NCBI RefSeq assembly: GCF_003343245.1
Contig: NZ_CP024901.1
Location: 4,216,001 to 4,280,000 of the forward strand
From: Photorhabdus laumondii subsp. laumondii
Lineage (GTDB): Bacteria; Pseudomonadota; Gammaproteobacteria; Enterobacterales; Enterobacteriaceae
Reading direction: 5' to 3'
DNA length: 64,000 nt
Shown: positions 1-9,235 of the stretch, one piece after another
How positions within the stretch are numbered: the first letter of the stretch is position 1
How the letters are laid out: every line of letters starts with the position of its first letter
Translations under genes and position numbers: made by a program
The notes under the pieces: model-generated
Told to the model about the DNA's origin: nothing
What the model saw: only the letters and a program-made list of their open reading frames with translations
Database searches by the model: none

Positions 1-2335
1 TCCCTGCATCTATTTTTTGAGCAACAGACTTATTAAGCAGATTTTTAGCTGCAATAACCGCTACAGCTTCTGTTTGTACCGCTTCCGCCGCAGTTTTACC
101 CGCACCGATTATACCCGCAGCACCCACACCACCCGGTGTTAATGCCTCAGCGACCTGCATACCCGCATGACTCAATCCTTCTGCCAAATCCTTGGCACCT
201 TCTTTGGTGCTACCTAATACTTTTACCGTTCCCGCAGCCAAAACGCCCGTCCCAACCGCCGCTTCTGGCGCAATCGCATCAGCGACAAAAATACCTACGT
301 TATTCAGGCACAGCGCCGGATTGGTTTTACAGCCCTCAAGCGCAACACGCCCTGCCGTTGCCATTTCAGCCGAGGCGGCAATCAGTATCTGGCCGCCATA
401 AACCAGCGCATAACCGCCTGCCGCCACCGCGGTAACGGCAATCGCCGCATCCTGCCGCGCAATGACGCGCGCTTCCGCAGCTTTATCCCCTTTTCCTGCC
501 GCTAAGATGTCTTTTTGATTTTCTACCGATAACTGATACAACATGTGCTCAGTCATGTTATTACGATAGACAAGCTCCGCGCTGTTCGCCGCACTGTAAG
601 CGCCTTCCGGGGTATGGCTAATCAGGGCACCTGATAATGCCCCGATAAATTTAGCCGTCTGAGCCTTAACTTCATTACCCGTCAGCGCTTCCTGTAGCTT
701 ATGGATTTGTCGCTCAGTTTCATTCTTATACGCCGGTTCAAATAGCCGGCTTTCCATTGTGATTGCCGCTAATTCAGCCGCCAGCGCACCCACAGCCGCC
801 CCTTTGGCATCCCCGCCGGCAATTTCAGCGCTAATGCCTGCCACAACCGTATGGCTCAATATCTTGCCTGAATGGCCTAAAATCTCCCCATTATCACCAA
901 TCAGTTTGGCACCTTCCGCATTAATCTGGTTACCTATATTGCTCAACAACGCGGTTTGCAGGTTATCCGTAAAACTGCCGCCGTTAATCGCCGTCCCTAT
1001 TGTTGAACTCACGATGGATTGTGCCGCAACACGCTGGGCCACCTGACTCCAATTCTGATTACTCAATAAGGGAAGCTGCGCTTTTAGCGGATCGACAACG
1101 CCTTTTCCCTCCACTAATTTTCCCCAGCCCATCGTGTGGTCTAAGCCCCCTAATGCGCCACCCACGGCGATTTGGGTCACGAGGGATTTGACGGCTTCGC
1201 GCTTCGCTAAGGCAGCCAGTGTCTTGGTGAGATCCCCTTTATTTTCAACTAAGGCCACCGCCGCCTGCGAGGTCAACCCGATCATTCCGCCATAAGCCGC
1301 CCCATAAACCGCGCTCGCCGTGGCTCCCGTAGCGCCTGTCGCCCCCACGGCACCACTTCCCGCCCAGGCCGCCAGGCCCGAACCCGCCGTGACCGCCGCG
1401 ACCGCAATCGCAATCACCGCACCCACTACAGGGTTTAAGCTTTCGCTTTTTTTGTCCCAGCTACTGTAAGCGTCCTTAACCTGATTCCACTGGACATCAT
1501 TGCGGCCTTGAAGATTTTTCAGCCATTCCGTACCGGGAGTGTGACTCAGTACCCCTAACGCGTCTTCCAGTAACTGCCCCTCTTTCACTTTCACATCCGC
1601 ATTGATGCCTGTCGCCGCCTCCACCGTCAGCGTACCGCCAACATGCACTGAGGGGATTATCCAAGTCTCCTCACGGTGACCTTTATCGCGCTGTGTAATA
1701 AAAAAGCCTTTTGATGTCGTGATGCTCTGCTCAAAATCAATATTGGGCATCGCCTTGAAGTTCACTTTCCCTGTCTGGCTGGTGATTTTCGCGTTTTTAC
1801 CGGTTTCTATCCGACTCGCTTCCAATGTCACCTCATCTTTTGCCATCAGGTTAATATCACCCCCGGCCGTAAATTCCGTGACTTTGTTGGTCTTCTTGAT
1901 TTGTATTCTATGTTCGGTTTTAGACCCAAACACTTTACACGACTTTATGGGCCCCAAACCTTTACAGCTTTTCTCTGTTTCTTCCCGCCTGTAGACTTCT
2001 TCCATCGCTTGCGCATAGAGAAAGCCACCTGTTGCCGCAATATCCATCACCCCTTTGGCGATTAACGCCGTCGCCTGGAATAAAATACTGCCCTGAGAGC
2101 GAATAGTTAATGCGCCACCACTATTCAGCCGACTGGCGTGTTGCGTAAAGCGCTCAATATTCCCCTCGCGGATAAATTCTTGTCGCGATTCAAAGCGAAC
2201 ATTGCCACCCGCGGACAGCAGCATATCACTGCCGGATGTCAAGCTGGCCCCGGAGGTCAGCAGGTTGCCTGCTGCAACTAGTGTGAGATTCTTGGCAGCA
2301 TTGATGGCGCTGGTGGCATAAAGGTATTGTTTATA
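1..2335 (-). pseudogene. distal part of FhaB/CdiA-type adhesin, cut off by the array and by the window edge
   Basis: The minus strand is open for 778 codons and runs off position 1. The upstream part (near 1400-2300) encodes haemagglutinin-type beta-helix repeats with phrases such as AAKNLTLVAAGNLL and SGSDMLLSAGGNV. After it comes an Ala/Gly-rich hydrophobic stretch (about 1250-1450) and then a DUF637-like pretoxin region rich in ALIGG/NGGSFTDNLQTALLS-type sequence (about 700-1150). This order is typical of the part of CdiA/FhaB just before the variable toxin tip, which would lie off the left edge. The fragment has no start of its own: its 5' codons join in frame to the 2135-codon fragment ending at 28938 once the array at 2337-28938 is removed. 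As the sequence stands it is unlikely to be translated as part of a secreted adhesin. Confidence 0.8.
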
Positions 2336-2355
2336 ACAACCCATTCCATTGCGAA

Positions 2356-2690
2356 GTTGACCGCCAAACACCGATTTTCCCAATGCCCTCAGCCAGTTAC
2401 CACCCGTTTTTTCCAATGGGCGTTCACCGCCGGCCCCAAAACCCCCTGACGCGCTTTTCGCCTCCAAAGGCCGGTTTTTCCCGCCGTGCCATTGTCAGTG
2501 TAGCGCCTTTTTCGGCAACGGGCGAACGTCGCCCAACTCGCTTGGGCGGCGGATGCCCGTTCTGCGGGCGCGGGCGGCATAGAGCCCGCAAGCGGCGCCC
2601 CTGCGACGCTCGGGGGCACCGGGGTTTCGGGTTGCGCATGACCTTGCATGACCACGCGATTTTGTTCAGGGAAGCCCCCGGGGGCTGCAC
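2356..2690. other. GC-rich left arm of the unit, no convincing gene
   Basis: These 335 bp are very GC-rich and hold several short inverted repeats, for example GCGCGGGCGGC-type clusters and a GCCCCCGGGGGC palindrome just before the insertion sequence. Open frames exist on both strands, but they are Arg/Pro-rich products of high GC with no plausible family. I read the stretch as the noncoding end of the mobile unit. It continues across the insertion sequence into 4183 onward. Confidence 0.5.
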
Positions 2691-4182
2691 CTGTCTTTCC
2701 TACACAAATATTTTAACCCGCCCCCGCGTTATTGAACTTTTCCCTCATAGATTGATCTCAATAAAAAACACGACTTGAGGTAATCTTTATGTTTTCAACC
2801 AGCGCCGAACAATGGGCAAATGACACGTTTCAACATGCGGAATTAGGTGATAAACGCCGTACCAACCGCCTGGTGAAAGTGGCCTGTTCGTTGGCTAACC
2901 ATATAGGACAATCGCTCGTGCAATCTCTTGACTCTCCTGCCGATGTTGAAGCGGCCTACCGACTGACCCGAAATTCCGCCATTGCGCCTCAGGCCATCGC
3001 CGAAGCCGGATTTACCGCCACCGTCGCTCACGCTCAACGTTATCATTGCCTGTTAGCGCTGGAAGACACGACAACCCTGTCATTTTCCCATGCGTCGGTC
3101 GCCGATGAACTCGGCTATACCACCTCAAAGGAAAAATCCCGGGGCATGCAGGCACACTCGGTGTTGTTATTTGCGCCTGAAGAACAACAGGTCGTGGGGT
3201 TGATAGAGCAACAGCGCTGGTGTCGAGATGTCAGTGATTATGGCAAAAGCCGACAACGCGATACACGCCCTTATGAAGGGAAAGAGAGTTATAAGTGGGA
3301 ACGGGCCTCACAAGCCGTCGACAGCCGGTTAGGGGAGCAGATGGCCAACGTGATTTCTGTCTGTGACCGTGAAGCCGATATCATCGAATATCTGCGTTAT
3401 AAAACGAGCCAAAAACAACGTTTCGTCATCCGTTCGATGCAAAACCGGCGTATAGAGGAAAGTCAGGATAAACTTTATGACTTTATTAGCCGGTTACAGA
3501 GTGCTGGAGAACGATTAGTTCAGGTCAGACAGAAAGGCGGGCGTCAGGCGCGTGTCGCGCATTGTGATATCAGTTATGCCGAAGTGACGTTGAAAATCCC
3601 CGAAGGAAAAAGCGGTGAGGCGGTGCGGATATTTTATGTCGGTTGCTACGAAAAAGGTCCGGAGGATGGGCTTTGCTGGCATCTTCTGACCTCCGAACCC
3701 GTCAACAGTCAGGAAGACGCCCATAAAATATTCAGTTATTACGAGCGCCGCTGGCTGATAGAAGAATTTCACAAAGCGTGGAAAACGGGCGGCACGCAGG
3801 TAGAAGCGCTGCGTATGCAAAGCAAAGATAATCTGGAGCGCATGATAGTGCTGCTGGCCTTTATTGCGGTACGAATACACCAGCTGCGTTTTATGGGTCT
3901 GAACAAAGAAGAGGCAGAGAAAGAGAGCTGTGAGACAGTATTAAGCCCCCTGGCGTGGAAATTACTGTGGTCAAAACAAGAAAAACGCCGTGTGCCGAAA
4001 AAAGCCCCGAGTTTGCATTGGGCCTTCATCAATCTGGGAAAACTGGCCGGCTGGTACGATTCCAAACGCACGGGTCGAGTCGGATGGGAACGACTTTGGG
4101 AAGGCTGGTTTCGGCTGCAAACCCTGATAGACGGCTATTTGCTGGCTAAATCAGTTGATTTGGAGATCTGATCAAGAGACAG
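2691..4182 (+). mobile_element. IS50-like insertion sequence (IS4 family), copy 1
   Basis: The right end AGATCTGATCAAGAGACAG (4164-4182) matches the 19-bp inside end of IS50/Tn5 as I know it, including two GATC Dam sites. The left end CTGTCTTTCCTACACAAAT (2691-2709) matches the Tn5 outside end at 14 of 19 positions. GGCTGCAC directly flanks both ends (2683-2690 and 4183-4190). It can be read as a 9-bp duplication GGGCTGCAC if the last G is assigned to the target. IS50-group elements make duplications of 8 to 9 bp. The element is about 1.49 kb with one transposase gene and sits in the GC-rich arm of the unit, so it entered before the unit was triplicated. Confidence 0.9.
2789..4171 (+). CDS. 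tnp: IS50/Tn5-type DDE transposase, copy 1
   Basis: This 460-residue protein resembles Tn5 transposase along its length. The N-terminal DNA-binding part begins around AELGDKRRTNRLVKVA. The catalytic triad is visible as D93 (LEDTTTLS), D193 (SVCDREAD) and E325. E325 lies in a perfect IS4-family YREK signature, Y318-R321-E325-K332 (YERRWLIEEFHKAWK). The conserved C-terminal block SLHWAF...DSKRTG...LWEGW is present. The stop codon overlaps the right terminal repeat, as in IS50. The start follows GAGGTAATCTTT, a weak ribosome site. I see no internal stop or frameshift, so it is probably functional for cut-and-paste transposition. Confidence 0.95.
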   Translation: MFSTSAEQWANDTFQHAELGDKRRTNRLVKVACSLANHIGQSLVQSLDSPADVEAAYRLTRNSAIAPQAIAEAGFTATVAHAQRYHCLLALEDTTTLSFSHASVADELGYTTSKEKSRGMQAHSVLLFAPEEQQVVGLIEQQRWCRDVSDYGKSRQRDTRPYEGKESYKWERASQAVDSRLGEQMANVISVCDREADIIEYLRYKTSQKQRFVIRSMQNRRIEESQDKLYDFISRLQSAGERLVQVRQKGGRQARVAHCDISYAEVTLKIPEGKSGEAVRIFYVGCYEKGPEDGLCWHLLTSEPVNSQEDAHKIFSYYERRWLIEEFHKAWKTGGTQVEALRMQSKDNLERMIVLLAFIAVRIHQLRFMGLNKEEAEKESCETVLSPLAWKLLWSKQEKRRVPKKAPSLHWAFINLGKLAGWYDSKRTGRVGWERLWEGWFRLQTLIDGYLLAKSVDLEI

Positions 4183-4702
4183 GGCTGCACGGGGCGGCGA
4201 TGGCGAGCACGGGAATGAGCAAGGAGCCTGCGACTGCGAACCGGGCGCAGCCAGTGCAGCGGGGTTGGGGCGGGGGGAAGTCAATGAGCGGAGGCCGCAG
4301 GCCGACCTGCCTTTAGGGGGGTTGGCCCAACGGTTGCAGGGCAGCTAAAGAAGAACTCAGAGTTGCCGATGTCCGGCTCAGTCGGTTAGAGCATAAGGCG
4401 CAGCCTTGTGCGCCACTCCCCGCAATGCCGACCCGCGGGGGCGCAAGACATAATGCCAATTATACGCATTAAGCCGCTCATCAATGCTCAGGCGGTTGCC
4501 CGGGCTCACCGGCGCAGTGCGTATAATTCCCCCCGCATTATGTTCAATAGGCGTTGGGCGGCCTGGACCGGCTTAACGGGGACGCTCGTGGTTGAGCCGC
4601 CTGACGACTATTTACCCCCGCGTGCGCCGGGGCTAACGGGCAGTCCGGCCACGGTCTGCCCCCACACCGAACCCGCCCAACTCAACGGGGGCGTACGGAC
4701 GC
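4183..4702. other. GC-rich segment between the IS and the recombinase gene
   Basis: These 520 bp continue the noncoding GC-rich arm interrupted by the insertion sequence. They contain the inverted pair of recombination-site-like motifs at 4448-4544 and further short palindromes. An open frame at 4408-4815 (+) is Arg/Pro-rich, runs through the recombinase 3' end on the opposite strand, and has no family resemblance, so I do not call it a gene. Confidence 0.5.
4448..4544. repeat. pair of inverted site-like motifs next to the recombinase gene, copy 1
   Basis: ACATAATGCCAATTATACGC (4448-4467) is followed 51 bp later by GCGTATAATT-CCCCCC-GCATTATGTT (4519-4544). The second is the reverse complement of the first except for its central spacer (six C instead of one base). 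Each site is itself an imperfect palindrome of two 9-10 bp arms. The pair lies about 160 bp past the stop of the tyrosine recombinase gene, where core or accessory sites of such enzymes are often found. A role as recombinase binding site is inference. Confidence 0.5.
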
Positions 4703-5833
4703 TCAGCGGCTATCGGGGGTTGAGGTCGGCTCTGAACTGTCCGGCGGCGTGTCCGTGTCGGCGTTATCGTCGGCGTACAGGTCGGCCAGTAAACCCACCT
4801 CATCGGCGTCGCTGACTTTTTCATCGGCCATTTGCTCCGCCGGATGGGTGCTGGCGTGCACCGCCTGCAAGGCCCGGATAGAGACCTGCGTATACACCTG
4901 GGTGGATTCCACGCTGGCATGGCCTAACATGGCCTGTATCCAGCGCAGGTCCGCCCCGTTCTCCAGCATCTGCGTCGCCATCGCATGCCGGAACAGGTGG
5001 CAGGCACCTTTTTTCTCGATACCCACCGCGTTGATATAAGCTGTCACCAAATTGCTGATACCGTTAGCCTGTAAGCCGTCCAGCCCATCCATTGCGACGA
5101 ATAATGCCTTGACGTCTGGATTGACGATAAGTTGTGGCCGCACCTGTTGCTGATAGCGCTGTAGCCAGCTTAAGGCCCGTTCACCGAGGGGCAACACCCG
5201 GTCTTTATTCCCCTTGCCCTGCCGGATGGTCACCGTTTTGCGTTTTCCGTCAACGCTGTACACATCCAGCCGGGTTAATTCGCCCCGACGCATCCCGGTT
5301 GACCAGAGCAACTCCATCAACGCCCGGTCACGTACCCCCTGCAACGTCGTCAGGTCAGGCTGCGCCAGTATCTGTTCGGTTTCATCGATGGTCAGGATAT
5401 AGCGCGGCAGGTGCTTTTCCAGTCTGGGGAGTTCAATGTCCGCCGCCGGGTTCGCCAGTATCAGATTCTGTTTCGTCAGCCATTTGAACCAGACCTTCAA
5501 GGGTTCCAGTTGGGTACGTTGCGTCCGGGTGCTTAACGGTTCACCGTTGGTCTTGCGGTACTGGTACAGATAACGCTGGTAACGCTCCAGTATCGGCCGC
5601 GTGATATCCGCTGCGTAGTATAAGCCGCGCTCGGTTGCCCACAGGATAAAGTGGTAAGTATGGTGCGTCTGTACTTTCAGCGTGCTTTCTGACCAATTCC
5701 GTTCCTGTCGCCACACCACAAAGCGCAGCAACAACGCATACAGGCTCTTCGGGTCGTGCGCCGGACCGACAGGTTTGCGGTACACTTCATCTACTGTCAG
5801 CAGGCTTCCTCTGCGGGGTTTACGGTTTGCCAT
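4703..5833 (-). CDS. int: tyrosine recombinase/integrase, copy 1
   Basis: This 376-residue XerC/D-like site-specific recombinase has an N-terminal SAM-like core-binding domain (about residues 25-125) and a C-terminal catalytic domain. All expected catalytic residues are visible: R182 (STGMRRGEL), the beta-hairpin lysine in GKGNKDR (about 207), H279 and R282 (HLFRH), H305 (MLGHAS) and the nucleophile Y314 (TQVYTQVS). A charged Asp-rich tail of about 50 residues follows. The start codon sits 4-9 bases after a GGAGG site inside the end of the primase gene, and the two genes overlap by 14 bp, so they are co-transcribed and translationally coupled. It is the natural candidate for excision and integration of the unit, although the inserted site is not a tRNA or dif. 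Confidence 0.93.
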   Translation of the reverse strand: MANRKPRRGSLLTVDEVYRKPVGPAHDPKSLYALLLRFVVWRQERNWSESTLKVQTHHTYHFILWATERGLYYAADITRPILERYQRYLYQYRKTNGEPLSTRTQRTQLEPLKVWFKWLTKQNLILANPAADIELPRLEKHLPRYILTIDETEQILAQPDLTTLQGVRDRALMELLWSTGMRRGELTRLDVYSVDGKRKTVTIRQGKGNKDRVLPLGERALSWLQRYQQQVRPQLIVNPDVKALFVAMDGLDGLQANGISNLVTAYINAVGIEKKGACHLFRHAMATQMLENGADLRWIQAMLGHASVESTQVYTQVSIRALQAVHASTHPAEQMADEKVSDADEVGLLADLYADDNADTDTPPDSSEPTSTPDSR

Positions 5834-8800
5834 GATTGACCTCCGGTTGAGATTGAGGGGTGGGCGCAGACAAGGGGCGCGTTTTCTTTTTTCCTTTTAT
5901 CACGGTGTCTTCCGTTACCCCGACTTGCGGTACGCTGAACCCGTGCTCTGCCTGCTCGGATGGGGATTTTTTCACCCCAGACTTAGCCCGGACCTGACCC
6001 AGACTTGAGGCAGACTTGCGTTTATTTAAGTCAGACTTGCTCTCCTGACCTGTCGGGACGGCTTCCGGTGTTTTATCCCTGTCGGGCACGGGCAATGCGT
6101 CTCTGTGATTATTTTCCCTAATAACCGCGTTTTCATCTGCCCGGACTTGTGCCCCCGCCGGCCCTTGTGCTATCGGGGATGACGCGGGTTTTTCTTCCCC
6201 AGACTCAGGCCAGACTTGCCCCGGACTTGGGGAAGACTTGCGACCTTTCGGGTCAGACTTGCGTTCACTGCCGGCGGTTTCGGAGTCCGGTTCTCCGACA
6301 TCCAGCAGGCCGCACAGGTGGGCTGCGCCGTTGTCTTCCCCGTCCCACAGCAGTTCATAATGCAGCAGGTGCCCCCGGCTGCCGCCATGCAACAGCAGGT
6401 ATTCCATTTCCGTCAGCCGTTGACAGTGGTTTTTGAGCTGGCTGTCGCTCCAGTGGGTAAAGGCACGGATATCTCGCCGGGTAAAGCGGACTTCATTTGG
6501 CTGGCAGTGCTGGATTTGCGCCTGTTCGTTCACCATCTCTTGTATCAGCAGTAACAGCTTGCGCGTCTGCGGCGGCATTTCATCCAGCGTGCGCCCCAGC
6601 ACCTCATGCGCCAGCCGGTTGGCGAGGGCAATATCGTCTTGGGTGACTTCGATATATTCGATGACCTGCCCGCGGTGGGTCGTTTTCTTCACTTCACGTT
6701 GATACTGGTGCAGCAGGGCAATGGCCTGTATCAGCGTCAGGTATTTCATGTGGTCGCGCCGCATCCGGGTTTTGTCTGACAGGAACGTCAGTTGGTGGGC
6801 GTAAGGATTGACCACTTTCAGCGGCCTTAACAAGCGCTGGGCGTTCTGGTGTAACTGTGTCAGATAACCTTTCTCCGAGTCAGCCAGCAACCCGGCCAGC
6901 GTCTGGCGGTGCCGCTGCATGGCGTGGATGGCCTGCGTCTGCTCGCGCGATTCGTTGACCGTCAGCACCAGACAGCGGTTCAGCAGCTCTTCATCCACAT
7001 CAATGGCCGTCGTCGTTAACATCAGCATCACCGGTCCCTGCACCTTGTATTCCCGCGTCACCAGTTCGCCGCTCTGTTCGTTTTTGCCGGTACTGGCGAT
7101 TTTTAGCTCGCCGTCGGACTGTAACAGTTTCAGGGCATAGGCCGCCTGCCGCACGCCTTCCTCTTCGGCTATCGCCAGTATTTTGTGTTGCAGGCTGGTT
7201 TCGCCGAGGTAATACAGGCTCTGTCCGGTCATCGCCGAGTACTGGATACGCTCCTCTTCCGGCATCAGGTTCAGCACGGCATCCATCAGGCTGCTCTTGC
7301 CTGCCGCGCTGCTGCTCTGGATTAACACGGCCAGCGGTTTATCGAGTTTGCGCGAGACTGCCGCCAGATACCCGGTCAGCAGATTGGTGGATTCGCCGAC
7401 CACGCCACAGGCGGCCATGTCGTTGATAATCTGTTCTGTTAAGTTTGGCGATGTCAGCAACGCCAGCGCGGCGGCTTCGTCTTCCGCGCTGACCGTGACT
7501 GCCGTTGTCCCTGAGGCTTCGGCGTCGGCCTGCTGTTGCGCGTCCTGTTGCTGCTCCAGCATCAGCAAGACCCGCCCGGCTTCACGTTTAATCACAGACG
7601 GCTCGCATTCCAGCTCTTGCGCCGCCGTGCTGATGTAGTTCTGACGATGCCGCGCATGGTACATGTCCAGCGTATCCACATGGAACAGGCCGGACGTTTC
7701 ATCCCGCACCTGCACGTTCACCTTCATCACATCCGGCACCGGGGATTTTTTCATCCCCCGTACCCGCCAGACCCGGGGGCCGCTTTTCATCAACAGTTCA
7801 CCGCAGGCCGTGCGCTCACAGGGCACGGGGGCAACAGTCAGCGCCGACGGGGCGGCTAAAGCAGCCGGTTTAGCCACCCCGGCACTTTGGGGCTTTTCCG
7901 TCACTGTCGGCGAGACGGGCCGCTCATGGCTGAACACCGCGCCCGGCGCTGTTCCCTGTCCCAGCCAGACCGCCTGTTGCAACGCCAGCCCCAGCGCATG
8001 TTCGGCGTTGCCGCTTTTCAGCGCATAGTCATTGGCATCCATGCCCGGCGGGAACTGCACCCGCCATGCCTCGATACCGGCTTCCAGTAAATCAGCGGCC
8101 ACACTGGTCGCGCCACGGTCTCCGGCCTCGTCCCGGTCAAAGGCAATCAGCACCCGTTTCACGCCGTGATACTGTAAGGCTTCGAGGTGCTCACGGTTAA
8201 ACCCGTTCACCCCGAACGCGGCAATCACGTTACGGAACCCGGCACACCAGAACGTCATGGCATCGATCAGCGCTTCGCACAGGATAATTTCATTTGATGC
8301 CTGCATCGCCGATTCATTCCAGACCCCGGCTAGCGGTGACGGCAGATACAGATGCTTCGGGCTGTCTTTCAGCACTTTGTAATCCGGCTGGGTCCGGCGA
8401 CCATACAGTTGCAACACCCGCCCGCGGCTGGTCACATTGACCGATTCTGTCCAGCCGATCACCGGCACCACGACGCAGCCCCGGAAGTGGTCCTGCCGGG
8501 TAGTGGTACGCAACACGCCCAGACCTGATAGTTTGTCGCGCAGTTGCTGGCCTTCCTGACTGCTCTTGGACGGTAATAAGCCCGCTGAACCGCCGATCCC
8601 GTGATGGCCCGCGTACCCCAGCTTAAAGTGACTGACCAGTTCAGGATGATTCAGCCCGCGTCGTTCCAGCCAGGCTTTGGCTTCCGGTGACGCCAGTAAG
8701 TGCTGATGATAAAAATCAATCACCTGATGCAGCAGCGCCTGCCCGTCATCGTCCAGGTCGGCCAGTTTCGGACGCGGCAGGGGGGCCGCCTGTAATTCCG

Positions 8801-9134
8801 GCTGGGCGGCTAACGAAGAAGCGGCCACAACCGCATTGTCCATGTCCGGCAGCCCGGCCAGCTCCCGCAGCCGGCGGATACCGATTTTCAACGTCACGCC
8901 TTCCGTTTGTATCACCCAGTCGAGCACCGACCCCGCTGCGCCACAGCCAAAGCAGTGATACAGGTTCTTAGCCGGCGATATCACCATTGAGGGGGTTTTC
9001 TCGTTATGGAACGGACAGCGCAGCACATAATCCTCACCGCGTTTTTTCATCGTACGGCCTTGCTTACGCGCCAGCCCCAGCAACGAGACGGTTTGCTTTA
9101 AGTGGGCTAAATCGGTATCGGGAATGCGGGCCAT
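5820..9134 (-). CDS. CHC2/TOPRIM primase fused to an ATPase-helicase, copy 1
   Basis: This is a 1104-residue replication protein. A DnaG-type zinc finger is at the N-terminus (C40, H43, C61, C64; CPFH...CFGC). It is followed by a TOPRIM catalytic region (about 285-370; CEALID and AFDRDEAGDRG), a linker, and a helicase-like ATPase domain with Walker A SSSAAGKSS near 606-614 and a Walker B-like LAIAEEEG about 50 residues later. The C-terminal 180 residues are low-complexity, rich in Ser, Lys and Pro, and contain a twice-repeated Lys/Ser segment encoded by the iteron array. The architecture recalls primase-helicase initiators of satellite phages such as P4 alpha, which also bind iterons. It starts after a strong CAGGAGG site and is divergent from the Xre gene. 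Initiation of replication of an excised circle is my inference. Confidence 0.88.
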   Translation of the reverse strand: MARIPDTDLAHLKQTVSLLGLARKQGRTMKKRGEDYVLRCPFHNEKTPSMVISPAKNLYHCFGCGAAGSVLDWVIQTEGVTLKIGIRRLRELAGLPDMDNAVVAASSLAAQPELQAAPLPRPKLADLDDDGQALLHQVIDFYHQHLLASPEAKAWLERRGLNHPELVSHFKLGYAGHHGIGGSAGLLPSKSSQEGQQLRDKLSGLGVLRTTTRQDHFRGCVVVPVIGWTESVNVTSRGRVLQLYGRRTQPDYKVLKDSPKHLYLPSPLAGVWNESAMQASNEIILCEALIDAMTFWCAGFRNVIAAFGVNGFNREHLEALQYHGVKRVLIAFDRDEAGDRGATSVAADLLEAGIEAWRVQFPPGMDANDYALKSGNAEHALGLALQQAVWLGQGTAPGAVFSHERPVSPTVTEKPQSAGVAKPAALAAPSALTVAPVPCERTACGELLMKSGPRVWRVRGMKKSPVPDVMKVNVQVRDETSGLFHVDTLDMYHARHRQNYISTAAQELECEPSVIKREAGRVLLMLEQQQDAQQQADAEASGTTAVTVSAEDEAAALALLTSPNLTEQIINDMAACGVVGESTNLLTGYLAAVSRKLDKPLAVLIQSSSAAGKSSLMDAVLNLMPEEERIQYSAMTGQSLYYLGETSLQHKILAIAEEEGVRQAAYALKLLQSDGELKIASTGKNEQSGELVTREYKVQGPVMLMLTTTAIDVDEELLNRCLVLTVNESREQTQAIHAMQRHRQTLAGLLADSEKGYLTQLHQNAQRLLRPLKVVNPYAHQLTFLSDKTRMRRDHMKYLTLIQAIALLHQYQREVKKTTHRGQVIEYIEVTQDDIALANRLAHEVLGRTLDEMPPQTRKLLLLIQEMVNEQAQIQHCQPNEVRFTRRDIRAFTHWSDSQLKNHCQRLTEMEYLLLHGGSRGHLLHYELLWDGEDNGAAHLCGLLDVGEPDSETAGSERKSDPKGRKSSPSPGQVWPESGEEKPASSPIAQGPAGAQVRADENAVIRENNHRDALPVPDRDKTPEAVPTGQESKSDLNKRKSASSLGQVRAKSGVKKSPSEQAEHGFSVPQVGVTEDTVIKGKKKTRPLSAPTPQSQPEVNHGKP
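5978..6261. repeat. iteron-like 11-bp repeat clusters inside the primase gene, copy 1
   Basis: The motif CAGACTTG (allowing one or two changes) begins at 5978, 5989, 6000 and 6011, then 6032. In a second cluster it begins at 6200, 6211, 6222 and 6233, then 6254. Both clusters have the same spacing of 11-11-11-21 bp and lie 222 bp apart. Eleven is not a multiple of three, so repeats within a cluster are read in different frames. The repetition is therefore a DNA-level signal and not a by-product of a protein repeat. A T-rich tract (5881-5901) lies nearby. The pattern looks like an origin with iterons bound by the encoded primase or by host proteins. Confidence 0.65.
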
Positions 9135-9167
9135 GGATTACCTCCTGTAAAAACCTGTCAATAGACA

Positions 9168-9196
9168 TTGTAGTAGCATTAATATGAGACTATAAT
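9168..9196 (+). promoter_or_regulatory. sigma70-type promoter of the Xre gene, copy 1
   Basis: TTGTAG (9168-9173) is followed after 17 bp by a perfect TATAAT (9191-9196), 40 bases before the Xre start. It lies in the divergent gap with the primase gene, so the Xre protein may repress both directions. Confidence 0.6.
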
Positions 9197-9235
9197 ATAG
9201 CCATTGAGTCAAGCAGTTTAAAAGGAGGGCTTACA

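Noticed and set aside
2336-2494. Minus frame continuing the adhesin fragment upstream into the unit (GGNWLRALGKSVFGG...)
   Set aside because: It looks protein-like but is closed by TGA at 2495-2497 and belongs to the unit end, and the adhesin continues in frame at 28938 instead.
2383-2778. Plus and minus open frames in the GC-rich arm (88-131 codons)
   Set aside because: Frames are open on several strands because of high GC, products are Arg/Pro-rich, and no ribosome sites are seen.
4517-4549. Resemblance to a XerC/XerD dif site (GTGCGTATAA ... TTATGTTCAAT)
   Set aside because: The half-sites are 11 bp apart where dif has 6, and the insertion is in an adhesin gene, not at the terminus.
4322-4560. 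GCCCAAC and GTTGGGC motifs resembling integron attC core sites
   Set aside because: They are over 220 bp apart, without the conserved inner L boxes, and the recombinase lacks the integron-specific insertion.
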